From contig NC_092567.1 of the NCBI RefSeq assembly GCF_037975245.1, positions 929,214-993,213 of the forward strand: a DNA stretch of 64,000 nucleotides. The letters run 5' to 3'. The position numbers and the translations under genes were made by a program. Position 1 is the stretch's first letter, and the number at the start of each line of letters is the position of its first letter. Below are positions 50,742 to 64,000 of the stretch, in pieces. This stretch comes from Apostichopus japonicus. Lineage: Eukaryota; Echinodermata; Holothuroidea; Aspidochirotida; Stichopodidae. The notes beneath the pieces were generated by a model. That model was not told the DNA's origin and did no database searches. It saw only the letters and a program-made list of their open reading frames with translations.

Positions 50742-51525
50742 TTTCAAACAAAAAATACGATGTGTCTTTAGGCCTACGTACTTAACTTTGATGTGCCTGG
50801 GCCTGCGGATTACGCACTGAAAGAAATAATGTTAGGCTGACAAACGCCTAGCCTAAGTCGTAAACAAAGTTGCTTGTGGCAAGTGCTGAGTTTTTGTTCG
50901 TACAAAGAATACTTTAAAGTGAAACTGAATATATAAACTGAAACACGATCAGTAAAAAGCCAAATATGTTTGGTTTTACGAAATATGACCAATGAAACAG
51001 TGAATTCGAGGTACTCTTCCACACAAGCACTCGTAACGTTATGTAGGTGTATGGTATATAAACACGGAGTACACCTACATAACGTTACGAGTGCCTTTGC
51101 TCTTCAAGTTGTTTATCGTGTTTTTTCGCGGAACTAATGACGATCTTATCGAAAGTAAGAGTATTTCTTTTCGATGGTCTTTTATTTTTTTCAAGCAATT
51201 AAACAAATTATATCGATTGAAAAGCACAAATTCAAATATTATAATTTACAAAAATGTAAATACGCATTTATAATGAAAAATAAAATCAATGGTTACAAAG
51301 ATTATTTTTCTGCTATAAGTTGGCAACAAAAAAAATCGAAAGTGAATCGAAAGCGTCACTTCCGGCTTGAAAAGCGGTGGTTTGAAAAATTTTTGATCAA
51401 ATATGGCGGCTCCCATAAGCCTTCAAACTTTGGATCATATCTGGAATATGGTTGTATTTCGTGGAAAATGGTGTTGATTTTTAGAATCTGCATATATTTC
51501 TGCCCTAGAATAACCTAAATAATTC
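50742..51525. other. Right end of the Kolobok element, upstream of the ballast gene
   Basis: This should hold the promoter of the minus-strand ballast gene. It contains a 24 bp perfect inverted repeat (51027-51094) and near 51401-51412 an AATATGGCGGC motif (YY1-like) whose counterpart CGCGCCATTTTG lies near 41468 at the other end. No further gene is seen; open frames at 51091-51518 are AT-rich noise. Confidence 0.45.
51027..51094. repeat. Perfect 24 bp inverted repeat with 20 bp spacer
   Basis: GCACTCGTAACGTTATGTAG plus GTGT (51027-51050) is complementary without mismatch to 51071-51094. The spacer is AT-rich. The arms contain AACGTT. It could form a cruciform, or it could be a back-to-back short duplication. 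Confidence 0.95.
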
Positions 51526-51543
51526 TGTGGGTTTATGTCTCCT
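51526..51543 (-). repeat. Right terminal inverted repeat of Kolobok element
   Basis: TGTGGGTTTATGTCTCCT directly precedes TTAA (51544-51547). It is the complement of 41315-41332 apart from one base. Confidence 0.92.
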
Positions 51544-51786
51544 TTAAGTCTCTATGCGCTGAAGGACATAAAACTACAAACAAGAGAACAGGTGAGTCTT
51601 TAAGAGAGATTTGAAACTGGTTACTGACTGAGCTTCTTTAACTTTGATCGATAAGTCATTCCAGAGGACAGCGGAAGAGAACTGAAACGAGCGAGAGCCG
51701 TATGACTTAGTGCATACAGGAGGAGTGACCAATAAAGATTTCGAACTGGATCGGAGGCAACAACGTGGCGTATAGTCCCGAATTCA

Positions 51787-52740
51787 GTATGTTTTGTTAT
51801 CTTTGATATTGTTTTCTTGCTTGACTACGGATTTTTGCATAACTTCGTGAATTATGCAATATACGCCCTACACGTGTCTCCGGGGTCTCCACTGGGTGGA
51901 GGAATTTATATCCAAATAATGGTGGTGCGATTGCGAAAGCTACTTTTGGAGTTTTCATTTTGGTAGTACAATCGAACTTAGATTCATGAGTGGATAAATG
52001 GCCTTTTTATTATAAATGAATACAACGATGTCATCACTAAAGCGGCTGTTGTCACTAGATTGCATGTACCAAAACTAATATGCAGAAACTTCCAAACAAC
52101 TTCATTACAAATTGAAACTAAATAAGACAAATAAATAATCCTTTCAACCTTCGACGCCAGCTTAATATGTATATGTATTGGATGTATTTTAGATCCTCCT
52201 GCAAGCAGGAACTTGCGAAGATGCCTCATTAGCTTATCAAAGTCGCAATTAAGCTGACCGAAAGCAGTCTCTTACATTCATATTTAACGTCAATGATTAT
52301 GAGTTTTCAATTGTCAACAACTCTGTAACTGGACGACAAATATTAATCTTGGAATGACTCGAACCGGGGACCTTATGATTGAAAGGCTCCGGCGTTAACC
52401 ACTGAGCTAACACTCCTATGTTAGCGTAAATATGCTCATTAGTATTTGTGTTAATAGCACCGCTATAGTTAACTGTTTTGAAAAGCTGTATATTATGTGA
52501 TGAATTAAACAGGCTCCCCAGTGTAAACGCAAAACAAGATATTCCTTGAGGTATGTTAATACAATGCTGAACTTTCGTTCTATTAAATCACGGGGAAAAT
52601 TTTAGTGATTTTGATATCTTTGATCCCTGATTATTCAAATGAAACATTATCAATATGAAGTTGTCCCGGTCCTCTTCCCGGTACCCGTCCCCGTCCCTGT
52701 CCTCGTCGGGGAGGGTCATGGCGAAGGTCGGGGCTCACAC
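51787..52740. repeat. Blocks S1 and SINE-bearing segment downstream of copy 3
   Basis: 51790-52170 matches 6100-6490 (inverted) and 62030-62420. 52200-52680 matches 62440-62845 and carries a tRNA-derived SINE at 52351-52417. 52670-52740 is a GC-rich stretch of CCCGTCCC-type repeats missing from the second copy. No gene is present. Confidence 0.65.
52351..52417 (-). mobile_element. tRNA-derived SINE head
   Basis: The minus strand reads GGAGTGTTAGCTCAGTGGTT (A box region) and CCCCGGTTCGAGTC (B box). The acceptor ends can partly pair, but the 3' half of the T stem is missing, so it is not a working tRNA. A second copy in the same duplicated block is at 62516-62582. Confidence 0.65.
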
Positions 52741-53059
52741 CCATTCTCCGCCATCATGTGACCTATAGCTTCTTTTCATTTTTTTTCTGTTGCCATTCCG
52801 TACTATACTAACAAATAAATTTCCTGTTTGAAGTAATAGGTACCGCCTTTATAATACGATACCAACCAGTAAAACTGCAGCAACTTGAGTAATGTTCTAT
52901 AAATAGACATTACATGGGAGAATGTGGAATATCAACTTTTGTATTTCACTTAATAAAGTACATAGACTGAGAAACTTTGCTTGAATGAACACTGGTTAAA
53001 TGAAGTTTAGGGTTAAATAAAGTTTAAATGAAGGTATACAAAGATATGCACGGGATTCA

Positions 53060-53230
53060 TTTTGCTATTGACGTCACGGTTAAAATGGCTTTGTACATTG
53101 CGTTTCGACGTTCAATGATCTATAGTTGTTATTTAGCAAACCAAGTACTACATAACGGTTTGTTCTCAGTGTAGTGTACTCAGAGAGATATTTCTGTCAA
53201 TCTCCAGGTTTATTTTTCCTGTCTTCAAAG
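53060..53230 (+). promoter_or_regulatory. CRE promoter region and noncoding 5' exon of gene copy 4
   Basis: TGACGTCA lies at 53069-53076. The conserved stretch ends at CTTCAAAG|GTAATT (53230/53231). The ATG exon is 1.06 kb downstream. 53231-54288 is the shared 5' intron with no other feature. Confidence 0.45.
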
Positions 53231-54288
53231 GTAATTATCATGTCGCTTTCTACTTTCTCACAAAGTTTAACTGTGCTAGGATTTTAACAATTTACGTGTG
53301 ATTTAAAGTATAATGGTGAGTGATTAATTGAGCTGCTATAACTGGTAAGCATACAGGTTTTCATCAGAGTTGTTCTGTATGTTTGTGTGTAGACCTGCTT
53401 ACGAGAGCATTACTGATAAGACTTTTATGTTGCACAGGAAAGCATATAAACTTGTTGTGAAGCTTCCAAATATATGTCGTACACCGTTTGCACAAAGCGA
53501 TTGCATTCGCTTTGACCAACTAAGAGCGTTGTGAGTAGAAGAAGAACATGACATTTCGTGGACTTGAAGTTATTTTCCATTGGCGAGTAACATGATTTTA
53601 TTTTAATTCCTCACTCAGACAAGAAAACGCAATTAAAGTTTATGTATATTGTGTTTTGGATAAATCATGTTTTGCGATAACAGAACTATAGTCTAACATA
53701 GTAAAGTATAGTCACTGTAATTGATGAGAGACTCTGAACGTGAAATCAAACCATGACCATGTTAGGAGGGAGGAGCGTCTTTACTAATATAATTTATTTA
53801 ATGCTGGTATATTCAATTTGTGTAGTATTTTGAGAGATGGCGTCACAACATACAATTCCATGTATAGATATTCGCATTGAGACATGATCTCTCACTGGTA
53901 AAGCTTCCACTGTTAATGTTATATGCAAAATCCATGCTTCCTTGAATTTCGTGCATTACCAAGAATTACCGTAAATCATCGAAAAATAGAAGTTGATATG
54001 AACTACTCTTACTAAATTAAAGTAATTATCATTGTGATTATGAAGAGTTGAATAGTTCATGCCAAAGAAAGGTTCTGTATTATAGTATCCAAACATTGTA
54101 TCTATTGTATATGTACATTGATATTTTTCTCAGCGCAAACAATAACCCATTTAATAATTCATATTAATATTTGAAAGGCAACACTGTAGAATATTGGGTG
54201 ATATACTGTAATATAACTATTTTCATGTTTACATTTAATAGATAGACACTCTACCAATAAATACGCCGAGCACAAACCTTTACTCGAG

Positions 54289-59277
<4,989 letters not shown>

Positions 59278-62030
59278 GACAACATATTTTGGCATCCTTT
59301 TGCTTATAGTCTGCTATAATGCAAAAGTTTCAGTTTTAGAATTTAATCCATTTATTCTGTTTACCGTCTTGGTTACCGGTTGCTAACATTTGTATTCGTC
59401 ATCGACGTTGCGCAACAAAGTTCCATGTCTTTCAACAACTGTCAATTTCGAACAATAGAAGTATATCGTTGTTATAACGAACTTACATATAAATAAACAA
59501 ACGATTCATAATTCTTATTGAACTGGTTTGATTCATTATTTGAAATGATTGTTCATGATAATGGTAAAACAAAACATAACTAGTTGGACAGGAGGAACTT
59601 TGTTAGATCAACGTTTCATCATTTCATTCGCTGGTTCGTGGTATCAAATGTTATTTTTTTTTTAAAGAAGATTTTTTATAACACTTATACATTGCTTGCT
59701 TAGAAATTATCTTGTGTTAAAATGTGATTGGCTGTATGGAGCAATTTGCTAATTATAGTAATTGAAATGATGTGCTTTATTCAACGAATATGTTCATAAC
59801 ATCACACTATATTATTCTCTGATAAGTTCAGACGTTTGTTTACAATGAGGTGCTGTGACGCTTAAAGCGCAATTGCTGACAGTTTGAGCAGAATTATCGT
59901 GTTTTATCATATGAAGGTTTGGAACTATTCATATTACCGATGCAAGTGCCTTGCAGCATGATATGAGGTGACAATATAGAATAGTTTTCATTGGCAAACT
60001 GTCCCAAATGGCTGATATTCCGCCCGAAGTTTTTACTCAACTCTTGATCATCTTTTGGCTTGCCATAGGCAAAATGATTTGTGAGTCATCGATATAACAA
60101 TGCCCGTAATAGTTGAAATGCGACAATGAAAAAGCAGCCTCATCCATAATAGTATAGAAAGAAAAATACCAAAGTTAAAAACCTTATGTGGAAGTTTATT
60201 GTTGCTGACGAAACAAATAGACCGCCAGTCTGAGTACTTGCATTGTCTAATACAAAGCCATTGTAAACCTACACTCGAGTATTGTTATGCTCGAAAGATT
60301 CCACGCAGCAATAATTTCAGCTAGATGTGTTTATTGAGTCTCATATCGTGTATCTGTATATAACTTGCATATACTAACTGCATTGAAATTATCTTAAACA
60401 ATACACGTATACGATGTTTATTTATCTTTTGAACACGCTATATCTTGACTGCAAGAGATTGCTTATACAATATTCACGCGTCATTGATGGATGAATGAAA
60501 TAGTCATTTAAGTTCGAATGAAATGATTAGATCATCTCCTCAATTGAGACAAAACTTTTACTGTTAATCCATTGGTCTGTAAAGAAAGATCTAGTTATTC
60601 CTTAAAGGGATCCTCTGGAGTGACATGTACATTACATTAACAAAGTTAACATTAAAGAAAACTTTTTGGGGGGTAAGTTGTATGCAGAAATTTCAAAGAT
60701 ATGTCCGGTTGCAAGATAGAACAAGATAGTAACTGCTGCCAATACAGCACTGTCGTGGTATGCGATATAGCCTAACCAAATAGCCTAACCAAATACTGTT
60801 CATTGAATATCGTGATGATTGATTACTAGTCATTTTACTGAATTCACGGCTACATATAACTGATGTGCGTTTGTACAAATGTTATCTTCCTCTTAACCCA
60901 TGCAGTACATTTACTATGTTTCGGAGAAGCTTTAAATTTCGTAGTGGTGCATGTTTTATTTTAATCCTATTATTTACACTTTGACCAAGATTTACTAGTT
61001 TAGTATGGCATTTATATCACTTTTCAATCGCATGATATTGTGTTGGCCTATTAATGGTTGTACTTTACTTGTCACGGCTTAATAATATATCCCATGTGGA
61101 GAGAAAATTATGTCTAGAACATTTTATTACAATCTGCCCGAATTAGCCCGAAATCGTTAACCTAGTAGCTGAATATATGACTTAAATGATTTTTAAAATA
61201 CAACCCTACGGGTAGTCACGGTAGTGGGTCAAGAAAACTCGTCGGTCGAAATCGATAAACCCCATGAAAAATCTTGTTTTTACACCTTTGAAGAAAAGTT
61301 TGTGTTGTTGTTTAGAGCGGTAAAATACATAACGCTATATTTGAGATTATTTCAACATTGCATCGGTGAACTCGGAATCCAGAAACGAATGCAAAAAATA
61401 ACACTTTTAGCATGATAGTATATGTATTTTTTTGCGCCTTGTATCATTCGCACCTCTCTGCAGTAACAATTACCAATCGATCCGAAACTTTTAATCACCT
61501 AGTACCTAACCAACAATGGACTGGAGCGGTCCATTTCTATCGATATTCTGAAAATGTTCATCCCAAAATCTACAATTGACACTAAAATTAATATATTGCC
61601 CTGGTAAGAGTTGTTTATATCTAGCATGAGATGGCTACGTGGCATCCGACGAAGTTACATTCAACTTGAGTAGTCACTTGTATGAGACGTTAGTGTAACA
61701 ATTTGAAACGTAGACGTCTTCTGATTGGGGACATGTTTAGTAAGAGACAATTTGTGTTTCTTCCTAATCAGCATTTGTATTCATGTGTGGAATGGTATTT
61801 AAGTGTCGCCGCATTAGTAACGTTGGCCATTTGAAAAACGATCGACTGTGATTCTAACCTGACAGGATTACAAATTGTTGTCATCATATCAACGTATCAT
61901 AATGCTTTCATTTGTTTATCTTCAATGTAGTATATAGAACTGCTAACTTTTTAAAAAGGCTCACTACGTAAAGTTTATTTGGTATTTTGTATACGATTGT
62001 AATGAAAAGAAATAGTTCAATCAATAAGAC
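59278..62030. other. Downstream block T of gene copy 4
   Basis: This has the same content as the other T blocks. The 13 bp repeat has two units (60770-60797). An open stretch at 61224-61415 (starting near GQENSSVEID) is similar in all four units on the gene strand but ends differently in each and has no family resemblance. Confidence 0.5.
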
Positions 62031-62849
62031 CACAATTCAGTATGCTTTGTTACCTTTTATGTTGTTTTCTTGCTTGACTACGGATTTTTGCATAACTTCG
62101 TGAATTATGCAATATACGTGTCTCCTACACGTGTCTCCGGGGTCTCCACTGGGTGGAGGAATTTATATCCAAATAATGGTGGTGCGATTGCGAAAGCTAC
62201 TTTTGGAGCTTTCATTTTGAAAGTACAATCGAACTTAGATTCATGAGTGGATAAATGTCTTTATTATAAATGAATACAACGATGTAATCACTAAAGCGGC
62301 TGTTGTCACTAGATTGCATGTACAAACTAATATGCAGAAACTTCCAAACAACTTCACTACAAATTGAAACTAAAAAAGTCATATAAATAATCCTTTCAAC
62401 CTTCGACGCCAACTTAACATTTTAGATCCCCCTGCAAGCAGGAACTCATGAAGATTATGAAGATTATGGACAACTCTGTAACTGACAAACAAAACTGACG
62501 ACAAACATTAATCTTGGAATGACTCGAACCGGGGACCTTATGATTGAAAGGCTCCGGCGTTAACCACTGAGCTAACACTCCTTTGTTAGCGTAAATATGC
62601 TCATTAGTATTTGTGTTAACAGCACCGTTATAGTTAACTGTTTTGAAAAGCTGAATATTATGTGATGAATTAAACAGGTTCCCCAGTGTAAACGCAAAAC
62701 AAGATATTCCTTGAGGTATGTTAATACAATGCTAAACTTTCGTTCTATTAAATCACGAGGAAACTTTTGGTGGTTTTGATATCTTTGATCCCTGATTATT
62801 CTAATGAAACATTATCAATATGAAGCTGTCCCGGTCCCCTTCCCGAGTA
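62031..62849. repeat. Blocks S1 and SINE segment downstream of copy 4
   Basis: This is homologous to 51790-52680. It includes the SINE head at 62516-62582 (minus). It differs by small deletions (for example the GC-rich stretch) and one short GAAGATTAT duplication near 62450. Confidence 0.65.
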
Positions 62850-64000
62850 ATGTTCTATAAATAGACATTACAGGGGAGAGCGTGGAATATCAAACCAAGT
62901 ACTACATAACGGTTTGTTCTCAGTATAGTGTACTCAGAAAGATATTTCGTTCAATCTTCAGGTTTATTTTTCCTGTCTTCATAGGTAATTATCATGTCGC
63001 TTTCTACTTTCTCCCTACGTTTAACTATGCTAGGATTTTAACAATTTACGTGTGATGTTAAGTATAATGGTAAGTGATTAATTCAGCTACCATAATTGTG
63101 AGCATACGGGTTTTCATCGAACTTGTTCTGTGTGTTTGTGAGTAGGCCTGCGTACGAGGTCATTGTTCATAAGATATTGTACGTTGCACAAGAAAGCATA
63201 CAAACTTGTTGCAAAGCTTCCAAAATATATGTCCTATACCGTTTGCCCGAAGCGATTGCAATCGCTTTGACCAATTAAGAGCGTTGTGAGTAGAAGATTA
63301 TTCTCCATTGGCAAGTAACAATATTTTATTTTAGTTGATCACTCCGACAAGAAAACGTAATTAAATTTGATGTGTATTGTGTTGTTGGATGGATCCGGTT
63401 TTGCGATAACAGAACTATAGTCTAACATAGTAAAGTATATTCACTTTAATTGATGAGAGACTCTGAAAGTGAAATTAAACCATGACAATGTTAGGAGGGA
63501 GGAGCGTCTTTACTAATATAATTTACTTAATGATGGTATATTCAATTTGTGTAGTATTTTGAGAGATGGCGTCACAACATACAATTCCATGTCTATAATT
63601 CCATATCTATAATATTCGCATTGACACCTGATCTCTCACTGGTAAAGCTTCCACAGTTAATGTTATATGCAGAATCCAACCTTCCTTGAATTTCATGCAT
63701 CACCAAGAATTACCGTGAATAATCGATAAATAGAAGTTGATATGAAGTACTAGTACTGGAATTAAAGTAATTATCATTGTAGTGAGTGATTATGAAGAGT
63801 TGAATAGTTCATACCAACGAAAGGTTCTGTGTTATAGTATCCAAACATTAATTTTACATCACATGGTTTATGACTATATATTTGCCAGCGCAAACATTTA
63901 CCCATTTTATAATTGATATGAACATTTGAAAGAGAACACGGTATAATATTGGGTGATATAATAAAACTGTTGTCATGATTACCTTTAATAGATAAACACT
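62850..64000 (+). promoter_or_regulatory. Upstream region of a fifth gene copy, lacking the CRE
   Basis: This is homologous to 52905-54250. The noncoding 5' exon ends at CTTCATAG|GTAATT near 62984. The expected ATG exon would begin about 60 to 80 bases beyond the window edge. Between GGAATATCAA and ACCAAGTACTAC (near 62893) about 190 bases, including TGACGTCA, are missing relative to copies 2 to 4. Confidence 0.6.

Larger units (their letters stand above)
41315..51543 (+). mobile_element. Kolobok-type DNA transposon, 10.2 kb, apparently full length
   Basis: Both ends are flanked by TTAA (41311-41314 and 51544-51547). Terminal inverted repeats of 18 bases, AGGAGACACAAACCCACA on the left and its complement with one mismatch on the right (51526-51543), fit the TTAAAGGRR end rule known for T2/Kolobok elements. 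It carries a THAP-DDE transposase gene on the plus strand (41632-47174) and a P2X7-ballast-domain gene on the minus strand (50741-49798), converging on a 2.6 kb AT-rich middle. Just inside both ends is a CGCCAT(A)TTTG-like motif in inverted orientation. The near-perfect ends and mostly open coding exons suggest a relatively young insertion. Confidence 0.88.
41259..51786 (-). mobile_element. LINE 3' end split by the Kolobok element
   Basis: The right part (51786-51548, minus strand) encodes an RT C-terminal segment with LRSSSKSLL, SVTSFKSLLKTHLFSCL and a stop. The left part (41314-41259) holds its 3' UTR and an ATT-type tail (AAT repeats on the plus strand at 41251-41279). The two parts meet at a single TTAA. 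The fragment predates the 10.2 kb insertion. Confidence 0.75.

Noticed and set aside
41315-51543. piggyBac element, since it also targets TTAA
   Set aside because: The protein has an N-terminal THAP finger and a GRCDSPG-type nuclease motif, and the ends read AGGAGA. This fits Kolobok and not the CCCT ends and transposase of piggyBac.
52351-52417. Functional tRNA gene
   Set aside because: A and B boxes are present, but the 3' strand of the T stem is missing and the segment sits in duplicated repeat DNA. It fits a SINE head better.

Overview
This is a eukaryotic, AT-rich, intron-containing, repeat-dense animal window. The mix of a tandem CD20/MS4A-like tetraspan family, a THAP-type Kolobok transposon, APE-type LINEs, hAT-like MITEs and a tRNA-derived SINE suggests a marine invertebrate, plausibly an echinoderm or another deuterostome. 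That placement is an inference with low confidence.

The backbone is a local cluster of one five-exon gene, an MS4A/CD20-like four-pass membrane protein of about 240 residues. Copy 1 is on the minus strand (9181-12882). Copies 2, 3 and 4 are on the plus strand (23492-27701, 34079-38437, 54289-59277). The promoter side of a fifth plus-strand copy runs to the right edge (62850-64000). Copies 1 and 2 are head to head. Copies 2 to 5 are tandem repeats of a roughly 10 kb unit once later insertions are subtracted. Each unit carries a CRE-containing upstream region with a noncoding first exon, the five coding exons, a simple-repeat tract just after exon 2, and about 2.8 kb of duplicated downstream DNA. 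Copies 1, 2 and 4 look intact; copy 3 has a premature stop in its last exon; copy 5 has lost the CRE segment.

Mobile DNA has been laid over this framework. Region 1-3740 is a broken LINE read on the minus strand. A 6.2 kb DNA element (13331-19521) with inverted ends, GC-rich palindromic subterminal arrays and a broken DUF4806 gene sits in the 5' intron of copy 1, and a 300 bp hAT-like MITE sits inside it. Downstream of copy 3, a 10.2 kb element with TTAA flanks (41315-51543) was inserted into an old LINE 3' end. It encodes a THAP-DDE transposase (Kolobok superfamily) and, convergently, a small protein that is clearly the P2X7-receptor C-terminal ballast zinc domain. This transposon with a P2X7-ballast passenger gene is the most interesting object in the window.

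Smaller items are a 109 bp structured insertion with 21 bp target duplications (28789-28897), a palindrome found at two unit junctions (20515 and 30819), a roughly 16 bp GGACAAATACCCC-type minisatellite (30603-30817), and repeats dense in AGGTCA half-sites.
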